Of a stretch of 64,000 nt of DNA, positions 41,965 to 52,694 are shown one piece after another. Source of the DNA: Septoria linicola (lineage: Eukaryota; Ascomycota; Dothideomycetes; Mycosphaerellales; Mycosphaerellaceae); NCBI GenBank assembly GCA_024114885.1, contig CP099424.1:868001-932000 (forward strand). Reading direction: 5' to 3'. Position 1 is the stretch's first letter. Each line of letters starts with the position of its first letter. The translations under genes and the position numbers were made by a program. The notes under the pieces are model-generated. The model searched no databases, was not told the DNA's origin, and saw only the letters and a list, made by a program, of their open reading frames with translations.

Positions 41965-42645
41965 ATGGCGTTTCCCCACCACAACAACCCATTCTCAGAA
42001 GACTACCAACAAGCAGCATACAACGGCTTTCCCTTCCTCCCCGAATTCGGTCATCGTCGCACCGCACCCCGCGAAGAACCCTTCATCCTCCACCGCGCCC
42101 GTGGCCCCTCAGGTCCAGGTTGGTACCAAGGAGGTCGCAAACTCCCCAGCACATTTCGTTCCAAGAAATATTGGGTCCGCCCGATTGACCACCCCTCCCG
42201 CCATGGAACCTTCGGCCGTATCAAGGATGCACTTTCCGGTCAAGGACCAGATGTCTTTGTCGTAACGAACGGCGATCGCCGCACCCTGCACCGCGACCTG
42301 CCGAGCCGGAACCACTGGTCTGGTTGGGATAAAACTGGACTGAAGTGGGCTGGCGATGCGAACTGGAGGGGTGCGGCGGAGGATATGGATTGGTATCCCA
42401 AGTCGACTTATCATGCGAGTTGGGCCAGGAGGGACAAGGATAAGGTGTATAATTTCCGAACCAGGGAGTATGATGATCTGAAAGGTTGGAATCGCAAGGG
42501 GTTCTGGAGCGATGCGCATTACTCGAGGGAGAAGGAGAGGGGTAAGGGTGGGGTCCCGACGGCTTGGAGGGGTTGGGATGGAGAGTGGTACTCAACCGTG
42601 CATCCGAGTGCGGGAAGGTGGCCTGGTGGTCGGCCGTTGTGTTGA
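41965..42645 (+). CDS. Uncharacterised tryptophan- and glycine-rich protein
   Basis: A single exon of 226 aa. It has many Trp and Tyr residues in short motifs (GPGWYQGG, SKKYWVRPID, NHWSGWDKTGLKWAGDANW, DMDWYPKSTYHASWARRDKDK, GWNRKGFWSDAHYSREKERGKGG). No signal peptide, membrane helix or known domain is visible. Codon use shifts from C-ending to G-rich along the gene, as in the BTB-like gene at 33.7 kb. Probably a lineage-restricted protein. The aromatic spacing hints at a peptide- or RNA-binding surface, but that is only a guess. Confidence 0.6.
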   Translation: MAFPHHNNPFSEDYQQAAYNGFPFLPEFGHRRTAPREEPFILHRARGPSGPGWYQGGRKLPSTFRSKKYWVRPIDHPSRHGTFGRIKDALSGQGPDVFVVTNGDRRTLHRDLPSRNHWSGWDKTGLKWAGDANWRGAAEDMDWYPKSTYHASWARRDKDKVYNFRTREYDDLKGWNRKGFWSDAHYSREKERGKGGVPTAWRGWDGEWYSTVHPSAGRWPGGRPLC

Positions 42646-42777
42646 GCGTGATTCGGGTGGTTGTACATGTGACCTCGGCCACGTAATGATCAGCGGTCCC
42701 AAGTCAGTCGCTTGACCTGTAGAATTAAATGTTGAGGCAGGCAGCGCCTCGACACATTTTTTCGCCTGCGTTCACAT

Positions 42778-43190
42778 TCAGTGCACTTCTGAGTCTTTGA
42801 TCCAGCCGTAGCGTGGTATGGTGGCTGCTTTGCTGAGGTCGCGATTCTTGTCGAAACTCTCCTGGCTATGCTTCATGATGTCTTGTATCTGCTCTGAAGT
42901 CCATTTGAGGCGCAGTGCTTGAACTTCGTCAACGGCCTGAACGGCTGCAGTCTTGAGCTGAACAAATAAGTGTGTCTTGCTCTTTGCAGGCTTGACCATA
43001 GGTTCCACGATTGAAGGTATAGCGCGGCGCATCACGTCGATCTGTGGATAGTCACTCACTGTCTGGCGATACTAACAACATTGCTGACCTGTTCTTGCAG
43101 TCTTTCAAGATGCGCCAGCGCCTCCTCGTATTGTGTCGCGTCCCAGGCCGGCTGGGCGCTTTGTGCTGTAGTACTCGACGCGTCTGCCAT
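42778..43190 (-). CDS. Small helical (coiled-coil) protein
   Basis: Exons 43190-43089 and 43041-42778, with a 47-bp intron (GTCAGC ... CCACAG), give 121 aa. The splice keeps a continuous helix: YEEALAHLERLQEQ-IDVMRRAIPSIVEPM. A second helical pair follows (FVQLKTAAVQAVDEVQALRLKWTSEQIQDIMKHSQESF). The size and helix pattern resemble small subunits of multiprotein complexes such as Mediator or kinetochore parts, but I cannot name one. It is divergent from the gene at 43513. Confidence 0.65.
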
Positions 43191-43512
43191 GGTGTGAAAG
43201 GTACTACAATTAGCGTGATGTTGATTCAGACGCCATGAATGTTGGCAAGATGAAGGGAAAAATGTAAGGAAGCATGAAGTGCACGTCGTGAATGATGGCA
43301 GGCGCTGACAATAGCTTTCGGATGATCGGTACGTCTACAATTGGTTAGCAGGAATGGCTGACTCAGCGATTGGGAAAGTCAGTGCCACAAGAGCAAACGT
43401 CAACAGTGTTGCCTTCCTCGTCTTTTCGTTTTGCAAATATCTCGAACAAGTTCCGATATTTCGTGCGGCTCGGTGTCCAGTATCACCAGTGGCACGATCC
43501 AGACTCGATAAT
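43191..43512. promoter_or_regulatory. Divergent promoter region
   Basis: 322 bp between divergent start codons at 43190 and 43513. The plus-strand frame is open upstream to 43354, but those residues lack family character, so I treat them as leader. No motif stands out. Confidence 0.35.
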
Positions 43513-45384
43513 ATGGCGGCAGAAATCCTGGAAAAGCTTCAAGCAAGCATCACAGCTACTTCGAACGATCAGACAGTGCCGCTCGATAGACGAACGTTCG
43601 AGGAAGCAGAACTTGTTCTTGGAGAGACACTATCGCCGGAGCAAAATCTCCAGCTCGTTTCATCATTAGCAGCTCTAGTCCCAGACCTTCGAGAGAATCC
43701 AACGCCAGCGGTCAATCTTCTCCAGCGACTCTTGAACAGGTACAGCTATGGCGATATCCTCAGCTTTGGCAACATTCCTTTCACGGACGGCCTCTCCATA
43801 CAGCCTTATATGGGATCGTATAATCGTTTGATAATATCAATTCTCAACAAAGCCACCACCAACGCAGCAGATGCGGCGTCAGTGGCAACAATGCCTGAGA
43901 CCGTTGTCGCCCTCGTCAAATTATGGCTGTTCACAAATGACACCGGAGTGGCAGTACTTGCACAGAAGCTCATACTGGACTTGCTCACGATCGATCTGGA
44001 GATCCGCACAGGACCTGACGCTCATGTCCCCGCAGGAGTCCAAGCCCTTATGTGGAAGCGAGTGTTTGCAGATCAAGACGTGTACCGGACCTTTTTCGAT
44101 GCTTGCTCGCCGCATGCAGATCTTGGACGCAGCCCCAATAAGGGCCAACGATCTATAGCACAGGCTCGCTTCATGGAATGGTTGCCGAAGGTCGCAGATA
44201 TGGACTGGAACACGGTCACACGGAGTCACCACCCTCAGATCGAGAACGAACACAAGTCGAAGGGCGGATTATTGGGCTTCGCTACTTCATACATGGTCGA
44301 CACCAAAGGCGATATTTTGATGTATCGATGTCTCGTTGACTTCTATGCTCAAATACTGGAGGAAACGCGACCCAGGCCCACGGAGCTTGGCACTAGTCGC
44401 GATTCCACCGGACTGCAGTACTTAATATCCTCGGGAGTACATGAGAGCACGGCCGCAATATACCTCAAAACGACAGACGACCCCGAGTATGCGATGGAGG
44501 CCATGTTCTTGTACGGGCCGGCTGCAAACTACATTGCTACGTACGCTTCGAGGTATCCGGACCACTTCTCGGCCAGTGATATGCCACAGCAAGCCAAAGC
44601 TCGTCTTAGTGTTGTCTTCGACCAATCTCCTGCAAAGTGGGCACATGCAGAATCTCCAAAGCATGACTTGCACCTGCTCGCCAGCCTTCCTCGAGATACA
44701 CTCTTGCCATCATCACGGGGATGGCACTCAAGCCCACTTTCACAGCTTCCATCCAAAGCCACCAACCCAGATGTTTTGAACACCTTGGCGACCATCTTCA
44801 ATGGGCCTCCACGGGACCTTGTGTTGACCACAGGCATCACAGGAACTTCTGCAGAGCCTTCGCCCGAATCGCGGAAAGAAGCTGCGCATGCTCGAGCACT
44901 ATACTACCACTATGTGGCCAACAACCGTCGATTGTGGCACGACATTGCAAATCATGCAGACACAGTTGCACTTAAGGATCTTGCTCTGTCTGCTATTAAC
45001 GTGTTGACCTCGGTCATCACAGCCAATTGGTCCACAGAGTTCGACACACCATTGCCAAGCAACATCGCCACGCCTCCTTCTGGCCATCTCGCCCTGCTTG
45101 CACAGCCTGCTTTGGAGTACTCCATGCCATATCTGATCAGCCCACCGCGCACCTTCGCAAACTTGGTCGGCGGACGGGGAGATGCAGAGAGCTCGGCGTA
45201 CAAGATTGCCGCCGCGAAATATGATGCTCTAAGCTCTCTGGAGAGCCGATTGAAGGCACAAGTCCAGCAGACACCAGGCGAGGGCTACGAAGACATCTTG
45301 GCCACTGTATCTAAGAGGCTCAGTGAAGGTCTCTTGAGTCGTGAGGGAGACATTGGTGGTCGCGTTGGCACACTTGAGCTATAG
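43513..45384 (+). CDS. Helical-repeat protein, probable Hsm3/PSMD5-like proteasome assembly factor
   Basis: A single exon of 623 aa. The whole protein is an all-helical, leucine-rich solenoid of armadillo/HEAT style (ILEKLQASITATSNDQTVPLDRRTFEEAELVLGETLSPEQ, LLQRLLNRYSYGDILSF, VVALVKLWLFTNDTGVAVLAQKLILDLL, WKRVFADQDVYRTFFDACS). The N-terminal region matches my memory of the fungal Hsm3 N-terminal domain. Hsm3 and PSMD5 hold the base subunits of the 26S proteasome during assembly; yeast Hsm3 was first found through mismatch repair. The ATG at 43513 (MAAEILEK) is chosen because the upstream open frame lacks this character. The function is inferred. Confidence 0.65.
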   Translation: MAAEILEKLQASITATSNDQTVPLDRRTFEEAELVLGETLSPEQNLQLVSSLAALVPDLRENPTPAVNLLQRLLNRYSYGDILSFGNIPFTDGLSIQPYMGSYNRLIISILNKATTNAADAASVATMPETVVALVKLWLFTNDTGVAVLAQKLILDLLTIDLEIRTGPDAHVPAGVQALMWKRVFADQDVYRTFFDACSPHADLGRSPNKGQRSIAQARFMEWLPKVADMDWNTVTRSHHPQIENEHKSKGGLLGFATSYMVDTKGDILMYRCLVDFYAQILEETRPRPTELGTSRDSTGLQYLISSGVHESTAAIYLKTTDDPEYAMEAMFLYGPAANYIATYASRYPDHFSASDMPQQAKARLSVVFDQSPAKWAHAESPKHDLHLLASLPRDTLLPSSRGWHSSPLSQLPSKATNPDVLNTLATIFNGPPRDLVLTTGITGTSAEPSPESRKEAAHARALYYHYVANNRRLWHDIANHADTVALKDLALSAINVLTSVITANWSTEFDTPLPSNIATPPSGHLALLAQPALEYSMPYLISPPRTFANLVGGRGDAESSAYKIAAAKYDALSSLESRLKAQVQQTPGEGYEDILATVSKRLSEGLLSREGDIGGRVGTLEL

Positions 45385-45656
45385 TACCGCCTCAGCCGTC
45401 AAAGGGAGCTTACGAGACGCGTCAGTAAATTGGAGCTCTACTTCCTGTGGTTCATCGACAAGCTGATGCTGTGCATCGCGGTCGCACGAGACATGATCGT
45501 TTTGTGGAATCTTCCAAGAGTGGCTCCGGAACGCGTGGTGAGTGATGATGGAAGCCCAGCGGGGCAGGACTCTTAGTGGCGGTGAATGGCCTCATACTCA
45601 TGTATCATTGCTCATTGTTCATTTCTCATGCTTTCAGGACTACCAATAGCGGCTAT

Positions 45657-47840
45657 CTACACATAATGTCTCCCGTGATCCAGTCTTTGCACAGGCTGGT
45701 TCTGATGCGGCGTCGCGATCGCGACATAGCCAACCTCAGAGTCAGGCTGCACATCTCCCATCTGCACGACCGTGTTCCTTAGACGCCTTGCCATGTCCTG
45801 TCCGTCTTCCATCGTATTGCCCATTTTGTCGACGTGCACATACGGGTTGTGCCGCAGGCTGTTCACGAATTGATCGAGAACATCCGGGCCCTTCCGTGTC
45901 GCATCAAGGTACGCAGTGATCAGACCAACGATGAAGAGGCTCAGCGAGATCACGAGCAGCAGAGCCATGAATGTCGTGTGACATCGAAGCACCGTCTTGT
46001 CAACATAAATTTTGCCTGCAGTTTCGGACAGTTTCAGGAAATCGGCGTTATCGATGCCCTGGATGTCCACCCCATTGATGATGGTAAATGGTTCAACGCT
46101 TGTCAGCCAGTATGTATTCAACAACTGCGTCAGACGATATGAGAATACATCGTTGCCGATATCTGCCAGTGGTCGCTGGCTTGCACTGCCAGAGCTCGCG
46201 CCCTCGCCCGAGATGGAGGCCTTGAAGGGTGATTCGGGGTCATAGAAGTACGATTCGAGCGGCCCAAGCTGCATCATGCCATGGTCCTCGATACCCGTAG
46301 ATCGTACGAAATTGCGGAAGAAGACTGGCGCGGTATTGTTGGCATATCCTAGGAACTGAGCCAGATTGTCCTCGCCGCTGTCGGTGAGAAGTCCTGCACC
46401 CAAGTACGAGATTCCATCCAGAGCAGTCTGCTCTTTCGGTCTATTAGGCAGCTTAGACTCGCGGATGGCTGCTACGGAGCAGTTGGTGTCCGTGATGCAG
46501 AAGACCTGGGCTTCCACGTACGAGGTAGTGATTTCGCATGTGGCTTCACTGATAGTGCCAACCGTGCGCGCTGCCTCGACACCACCGACATCCTGGGCGA
46601 TCCAGGATTCAACTCCAATGCTTCTCGGCAGTGTACTGTTGATGCTGTGCTCGCTATCGTACGCAATTGAGAATCCTCGAGTGTTGTTCACAACGCCCGT
46701 AGTGGAGTTGAAGAAGTTGTCCTTCCTAGCATCGGTGACGTTGTCGTATGACACATCCCCTGTAAAGCTCAGTGGCTGAAACGTGCAGTTGGAGAACATG
46801 TACGACGATTCCATGCTGAACTGTAAGCTGGTTCTGACCACATCTTCGCCAAAGAGAGCATGCTTGACAGCCTGGAGCTTGGAGTCGTAGTCGCTAAGCT
46901 GGGTGGTATTCGAGCCTTCTGCTGGCGGAGCGGATAGGCGGGGCTTGAACGGTATGCCGGTGATCGACACGTACAAAGGCTGGATTCTCTCCGGCAGGTC
47001 CACTGCATGCGCTAAAGCTGCTAGAGGTCCTGTAAAATTGCGCTGCGAGGTGTAGTACCATCCATCGGAATCAGGAGACTGGTGCAGAGAAAGGTGCTCC
47101 AGCATCGGTATCTGTACGTTGCCAAAGATGTCCTGTGTTCCGTTCTTCGAGGTAGCAGGGCTCATCAAGGCTGTGTTGAAGGCGCCCTCAATGGCACGGT
47201 TGTAGATGTCGCCGGAGAAGTCGGGCAAAGCGCGTAGATCTATGGCAGCAAGTGGGCTGAGGTAGATGTACGGTGTATCGATGGTGGTAATGTTCGCAGC
47301 GCTAGACACAGCTCGAAGTGAAAGTTGACCTCCGAGCGGATTCGCGGTCCATACAATGATCAGGAGAGGCACCAGAGGGCTGAATCTTCGGAGCTTGAAG
47401 GGTGTGAAGATCGCAGAAACCAACGTGCGACTGCCGAGCAGATGCTGTATGTGTCCAACTGTTGCTCCCTTCTCCAGCTTCCAATTCGCAATGGCCTTGA
47501 TGAACTTAGATATGATGAGCACGAAAATGATTGGAAAGATCGTGGGATTCAATTTTCCCATCTGAAAGATTGCTTGATTTGTCCAGGAGTTAGCCAAAGT
47601 TCCATTGCGATGATACACAGCCACGCAGAAGCCCACAAAGTAGAGCGGCGTCAACGCGATGAGCACATCTACTATTGCGTCTCCCACGTGGATGTGGTTG
47701 GCCGTCCGAGTCTCCCTATCGTCCGTGACAGCTGTAGTGGTGATAGCAGGCTGTTTCTTGTTCTCAGCATCCCAGTCGTGGACCTCCTCCCCCTGATGGT
47801 GAGTGACTATCTCGCCGTGCTGCCTTGTGGACTCGGCCAT
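45657..47840 (-). CDS. Fungal membrane protein with large glycosylated ectodomain
   Basis: A single exon of 727 aa from the ATG at 47840 (MAESTRQHG). Three hydrophobic segments lie near the N terminus (VDVLIALTPLYFVGFCVAVY, PTIFPIIFVLIISKFIKAI, SPLVPLLIIVWTANPLGG). A luminal or outer domain of about 480 residues follows, with many N-x-S/T sites and Cys residues (SNCTFQPL, TDTNCSV). One C-terminal helix (TTFMALLLVISLSLFIVGLITAYL) precedes a cytosolic tail. The WTANPLGGQLSLRAV motif after the third helix is typical of a large family of unannotated Pezizomycotina membrane proteins. No function is known to me. The open frame extends upstream to 48143 but looks like leader. Confidence 0.75.
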   Translation of the reverse strand: MAESTRQHGEIVTHHQGEEVHDWDAENKKQPAITTTAVTDDRETRTANHIHVGDAIVDVLIALTPLYFVGFCVAVYHRNGTLANSWTNQAIFQMGKLNPTIFPIIFVLIISKFIKAIANWKLEKGATVGHIQHLLGSRTLVSAIFTPFKLRRFSPLVPLLIIVWTANPLGGQLSLRAVSSAANITTIDTPYIYLSPLAAIDLRALPDFSGDIYNRAIEGAFNTALMSPATSKNGTQDIFGNVQIPMLEHLSLHQSPDSDGWYYTSQRNFTGPLAALAHAVDLPERIQPLYVSITGIPFKPRLSAPPAEGSNTTQLSDYDSKLQAVKHALFGEDVVRTSLQFSMESSYMFSNCTFQPLSFTGDVSYDNVTDARKDNFFNSTTGVVNNTRGFSIAYDSEHSINSTLPRSIGVESWIAQDVGGVEAARTVGTISEATCEITTSYVEAQVFCITDTNCSVAAIRESKLPNRPKEQTALDGISYLGAGLLTDSGEDNLAQFLGYANNTAPVFFRNFVRSTGIEDHGMMQLGPLESYFYDPESPFKASISGEGASSGSASQRPLADIGNDVFSYRLTQLLNTYWLTSVEPFTIINGVDIQGIDNADFLKLSETAGKIYVDKTVLRCHTTFMALLLVISLSLFIVGLITAYLDATRKGPDVLDQFVNSLRHNPYVHVDKMGNTMEDGQDMARRLRNTVVQMGDVQPDSEVGYVAIATPHQNQPVQRLDHGRHYV

Positions 47841-48810
47841 GTTCAAGAATATGAGGGATGGTCCAGGGCAGAACGTGCACGAGCGACAGCAAGTGGCTGC
47901 TATATGAATATGCCGTGACCATTCACCCCTACCACTGGTGTCGGCGGAAAATCGTGCTAGCAAAAGCAGGCTTGCATAAGACAGCGTCCATTTCCTAGAT
48001 GCAGGTAGCTCACTGAAGTCGGGAGCGATATGGAACCAGCCTCGACCGCCTCGGCTGGAAGGAGGCTGAAGTATAATTGAGCTCTGGACGCCACAAGCGA
48101 TTGCTGTGAAGAGACCCTCAAACGCGTTGATACCAGGATGCAATGCTTCGACATTGCGTTTGGGTCATGCCTTGACGATTTGCGCAAGGTCATATTGTGC
48201 ATCTCGCACACTCGGAGATAGACGTTCCCTCGCTCGCAATGGGTGCGCTACAATGTGATTCCCTGTTCATGGCTCTTCGCAAAGGAGACTAACCATGTCG
48301 AGCTGGGCTCTTGGAGTCGCACGTGGCACGGCGTCGCCGTACCCGAGGACGCGTCCCAGAGGTCCAGTGAGGTGGTTGAGACCTTTGAAAGCGTGGTGGT
48401 TTGTTGTGTTGCTGCTTCCATGAAGGTGGACTTACACGGTACTCTGACCTGTGCTGGCGGAGATGTTTCCACCTCCATTACCTTAAGTTGCAGGCATTGA
48501 GGAGGAACACGCGAGCACAAGCGGATCAGATGGATTCATAATCTCGCGTATGTGGCACCTCAATCGCGTGTTCTTTGTGGAAGACATTGGAAGCTGAGGC
48601 AGCATATCAAGGGTGCACTGCTGATAGAAATCACCAAAATCAGAGATGCGATCCCGGTGTTATCCTATGGTAGGAGGCAATTTGCGAAGAAGAACCCATT
48701 CAATCACGACTTCACAGCAGCGGCTTGGCACCCGAGCGGACACGTTCCTCCCTGACGTCCACGACTCCAACCTCACCATTGTCCCATGACCACTATTCAA
48801 TGCATCGGAC
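47841..48810. other. Intergenic, no gene recognised
   Basis: 970 bp between divergent genes. Overlapping open frames at 48243-48500 (plus) and 48248-48520 (minus) have no domain and no clear start or splice structure. The region probably carries two promoters and leaders. Confidence 0.3.
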
Positions 48811-49635
48811 ATGGAGTTCATCTCGGCAGCAAAGCAGGTTGGATTCGTTGCGGAAGTCATCGCAGCACTCGTCGAGCAATTTGAAAGTGCCGCAGATCTT
48901 GCAAGAGCACAACAAGTTTCCAAGTCCTGGCACTACGAGGTCGCTCGCTCACGACTATGCCAGGAGAGGCTATTCAGAGTGCCTGCTGCAGAAAAAGAGC
49001 TCATTGAGGTAGTACATACAGATGATAACGAAATGAGTCCCTGGTATGTGCTCAGCAGAACACTTGCAACCATAGAAAGGAAGCCGCAGGACCAAGTCGT
49101 AGTAGCCTTTCACCCGCTCATACAAGGCTTACCAATAGATCACTGTGCTGGTGGAGTCATCGACATTGACAGACTTCTGACACTATCTGAAGGCACATGG
49201 CAAGACCATTACATAGCTCAGCCTCCAGTCAGGCAGCTTCTGTTTACAGTACAGTACATATTTGACGATGGTCCATACTTGCGCGAGCCGAAGACCATCG
49301 CAAACCAAACTACGATTGATGACGGAGATCCGATCAACTTCAGACGCATACTGGAAGAATTGAAGGCAACGTGCCGTGTCTCGGAGCCGGACTTCTGGAC
49401 ATGGCTGCCAGAAGCGTACGATAATGAGAGGAAGATAGCACTGGATGATTACATCGCCAGTTATGGGTTTCCGCGGCCTGTCAGGGCGACTATCCTCGTC
49501 GGAGGACATATCAGCACCGTTTCTCCCAGATACTTGGCAGTTCGAAGACGACCTTTGTGCCCTTTCCCTGGTAGATCTGAGGATGACGACGATACATGGG
49601 TCCGCTCAATCGCGCTTTCATCACAGTGGTTCTAG
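48811..49635 (+). CDS. F-box-like protein
   Basis: A single exon of 274 aa. The N terminus VAEVIAALVEQFESAADLARAQQVSKSWHYEVARSRLCQERLFRVPAA follows the pattern of the degenerate F-box found in many Dothideomycete proteins (VxxxIxxxLxxxDLxRAQxVxKxWxxxIxxSxxLQxxLF). The remainder mixes helices and strands with no repeat that I recognise (FHPLIQGLPIDHCAGG, DFWTWLPEAYDNE). Such proteins may be substrate adaptors of SCF ubiquitin ligases through Skp1; that is inference by family. The gene runs tail-to-tail into the carotenoid oxygenase, whose TGA is at 49621-49623, so the two 3' ends overlap by about 15 bp. Confidence 0.7.
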   Translation: MEFISAAKQVGFVAEVIAALVEQFESAADLARAQQVSKSWHYEVARSRLCQERLFRVPAAEKELIEVVHTDDNEMSPWYVLSRTLATIERKPQDQVVVAFHPLIQGLPIDHCAGGVIDIDRLLTLSEGTWQDHYIAQPPVRQLLFTVQYIFDDGPYLREPKTIANQTTIDDGDPINFRRILEELKATCRVSEPDFWTWLPEAYDNERKIALDDYIASYGFPRPVRATILVGGHISTVSPRYLAVRRRPLCPFPGRSEDDDDTWVRSIALSSQWF

Positions 49636-51352
49636 AGCTCCTTGTCGAAGCATTTCAAACGCAGGCACCTGTCGGACAAGTGGTTGATACCCACCAAGCT
49701 CCTTCGCACTGATCCAGTTTCCATGCACCTGCTACATGGTTAGTCGCGGCCTTCGTAATAAAGAAAACCGGAATGCATACCTGAGCCTTCATGTGCATCG
49801 GTAATTGCACGATTGCGACCTCTTTGCTAAATGCTTTGGTGTCGAGAATTACAACGTCGCATCGATTGGCCTTTGTTCGCTCCACGACTGCCATGACAAA
49901 CCCGTCACCTTCTTCCGCATTATCGTGACGCGGGACAAAGATGGGCTCCTGGATCATTGAGTCATCACCGGGATAGTACCATTGCGTTTTGCCGGTCTGG
50001 TTGTGCACCATGGCTAGACCATTCAAGCCATGATAGATGTTATCCGCGCCAGCTGAGTTCCTTGGTATGAAGACGTTCAGGAAGACGTAATTATATGGCT
50101 GGCCCATCAGCCGCTCATCGATGCGCGGGAACTCGGCCGCGCAGTCCAAGACAACGTGCGGATCTTGCAGATGTGTTCCAGCTGGTTGATGAGCATCAAT
50201 ATGCCATCGCACGAAGTCTCCCTTAGCATCGGGTGCAGGCAGCCGACCATCGTCAGGCGGGAAGAATGGGAAGGCATTGTCGTGCACTCGAGACGACTCC
50301 ACATAGATCTCCGAGGGATCAGACAAATCCTCCCAAGCTCCGGCTGTGTGTATTGCCATGCAGTTGTGCCACTCATAATGCCGCACTTCGCCCGGAGCCC
50401 AGCCTGCTGGAGGAGAAGCGGAGTTTCGTGGAACTACTATAATGGTGAACTTCCGATCATAGTTCCATGCCCAATGATGTCCTCCACGCTTCATACGCTC
50501 GACGTCGGCTTCGAATGGCCAGATAAACAGTAGGAGCCAGGACTTGGTAATGGCGCAGTCATGGATAAGACCAGGCCGGCCATCGACGAAAGGCTGCTTG
50601 CACCAGAAGACATTTTTGATGAGGCCTGATCGATCGATGGAGTACGTCACAACGTCGTTCGAAGCGATTCCGGTAGCTTCGTAGCCATACACAACAAGCT
50701 CGTCTGTGATAGGATCGTACTTTGGATGAGCGGAGAAAGACTTTGCCTTAATTTGACCAAAAGGGTCGTAGCCGAGTGTCTCCATGGTCTGAGGGTCGAC
50801 GTGATATGGTAGTGCACTCTCCTTCAAGGCCAGCAGCTTACCAGCCCAATAGACCAAATTCGTATTCGCAGTGGAGTCCACAGCCGCACGAACACAAGGA
50901 TGATGAGACCAAGGATTTCTGTAAAGTCCAAATAGAGCCTTTCCAGCCTTGCGTTCCAGCATATATCGCTGCGTCTGTACATATCTCGTCTTCATATCGA
51001 CCTTGCCATCGTGGAAGCGGAAAGCTGAGATATTGCCATCGCCGTCCAGTGGGACGTTGCCCTCAACTGGCGGAACAAATGGATCGACCATGACCCTGAA
51101 GAAAGTTCCGTCGATCTCTTTAGGTATCTCTCCGAGGACCACCAGATCAGCAACCTCGCCTTCGAGACGGCATGGAAGATTGGAGCCGTATAGGTCGACA
51201 GTCACGGGCCACTTGCTCTTCAGTCCTTTCTGGTTTGCGGTGCTTTCTGCATCATCCGTGGCGATGAGTGACGGAATTGACTTCTCTGTGTTATTCTGAT
51301 CTCTGATCTCCAGCATTGAGTCGCTGCGTACTGCGCTGTCAGGTGCGGCCAT
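49621..51352 (-). CDS. Carotenoid cleavage oxygenase (RPE65 family)
   Basis: Exons 51352-49781 and 49728-49621, with a 52-bp intron (GTATGC ... TAGCAG), give 559 aa. The iron ligands of the seven-bladed propeller are visible: His in FSAHPKYDP, His in GLIHDCAIT, His in YEWHNCMAIHT, and the last His in VHGNWIS. The last one lies in the short second exon, so skipping the splice would lose an essential metal ligand. Start motifs such as IDGTFFRVMVDP and an N terminus without a signal peptide fit cytosolic fungal members that cleave carotenoids, apocarotenoids or stilbenes. The substrate is unknown. The 3' end overlaps the convergent F-box-like gene. Confidence 0.92.
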
Positions 51353-52163
51353 TTTTGCAGAATGATACTGAACTTGCACAACTGGCGACTGATGAGCAGT
51401 GGAGCCTTATGTAGCAAATACTGTCCTCCGGCTATTGGCAGTCAGCACGATCGTTCACTTCTCGTACGAAGGCACTTTCGGCAGTTGTGTAAGCTATGAA
51501 TCTCGGTTTGGCGGATGGCGGGCACATCGCTGTTCACAGCAATTCGTGGTCGTTGTGAAATGTGGGCCAGGAAGGGCGCGTGACATACGAAATTGCCTTC
51601 ATTTGATTGGTACAGAGCAGAGTGTGTCTCATCTCTCAGTAATCCGGCAGTTGTGAAGATAAAAACGTGGAGATGTGCCAGGCTAGGAGTAAGCCCTTGC
51701 CAGGGCTATGCCTGTATACTCCGCAGTCCGCATGTTTGAGTACTTGATGTCAGCAACGTTTGCACACCACCTCCTGCTATGTTTTGATCGTTGTGGCAGC
51801 TAGAAGTTCAGTACGGTATACTTTGCCTCAATCTTTTCTAGGAGCCATGATCGTATTGCAGCCTTCGTCCATTACGGCTTTTGATTCAATCACAATGGAT
51901 GTGCAGCTCTCTCAAGATTTGCACGACGCTCCATGCGTTAGAGATCTATGCTAAACATAAGCAATTCGGCCATTGATCAAAGTCAGCCGACTTGATTGTG
52001 GAACAGGTGATTGCCTCTAGAATCGAACTGCGCACTACTGCTGCGATCAACATCTCTACAGATATGGCTGACGAGATATGTCGAAACATCGTCCTCGAGG
52101 CGGCAGCCATCTCGAGAGACATATGTGTCATTCCAAAACCTCGGACATATAGCACATACGCTG
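51353..52163. other. Intergenic, no gene recognised
   Basis: 811 bp between the start of the carotenoid oxygenase and the end of the acetyltransferase gene. Only short open frames without coding character. Confidence 0.3.
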
Positions 52164-52694
52164 TCATGCTGTTGACTCCGGGCTGGCATAGCACCAGGCA
52201 TCCATGGTCTGGCCATCACCGTACCGATACGTAGTCGTCCCAAAATGGGTCCAATGAAGTCGCTCGTACAGCCGCATAGCTGGTTTATCTTTCTCCAGCG
52301 CGAACAATACCAGCCGTAGATCCGACTCGGCACTCCAGACCATGACAGCTTTGATCAACTGCGCAGCGACACCTGACCCACGATGGTCAGGATCAACATA
52401 GAGCCGTTCCAGGACCGCAATAGGATCCTCAGGGTGGCTTTGACGCCAAAGTGCAACAGCCACATCACTGTTTGCCGCCTTTCCCACTGCAACATGACCA
52501 ACTATGCGATCAGCGACAGTAGCCACCCACGCGGGTCCGATGCTTTCATTGCTTAGAAATGCCTCTGCGTGGGCAGTGCCCTGTACCGGATAGCCATCCG
52601 TCGCATAGACACGCTCCAAGACGGCAACACAAGTGGATAGATCTTCTTCCTGGCGTTGCCGGATCTTCACTTGGTGGTTGTATTCTTGGCTCAT
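52164..52694 (-). CDS. GNAT-family N-acetyltransferase
   Basis: A single exon of 176 aa from the ATG at 52694 (MSQEYNHQVKIRQRQEEDL); an upstream in-frame ATG at 52787 would add 31 residues that do not look like the domain. The acetyl-CoA binding motif reads LERLYVDPDHRGSGVAAQLIKAV, matching Q/R-x-x-G-x-G/A. The fourth strand and helix follow (LRLVLFALEKDKPAMRLYERLHWTHFGTTTYRYGDG), and the early part AWVATVADRIVGHVAVGK fits strands 2-3. The substrate (amine, amino acid or antibiotic-like molecule) is undetermined. Confidence 0.85.
   Translation of the reverse strand: MSQEYNHQVKIRQRQEEDLSTCVAVLERVYATDGYPVQGTAHAEAFLSNESIGPAWVATVADRIVGHVAVGKAANSDVAVALWRQSHPEDPIAVLERLYVDPDHRGSGVAAQLIKAVMVWSAESDLRLVLFALEKDKPAMRLYERLHWTHFGTTTYRYGDGQTMDAWCYASPESTA

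Noticed and set aside
47841..48143. In-frame N-terminal extension of the large membrane protein
   Set aside because: The extension lacks conserved character and the ATG at 47840 gives a typical cytosolic N terminus, so I treat it as leader.
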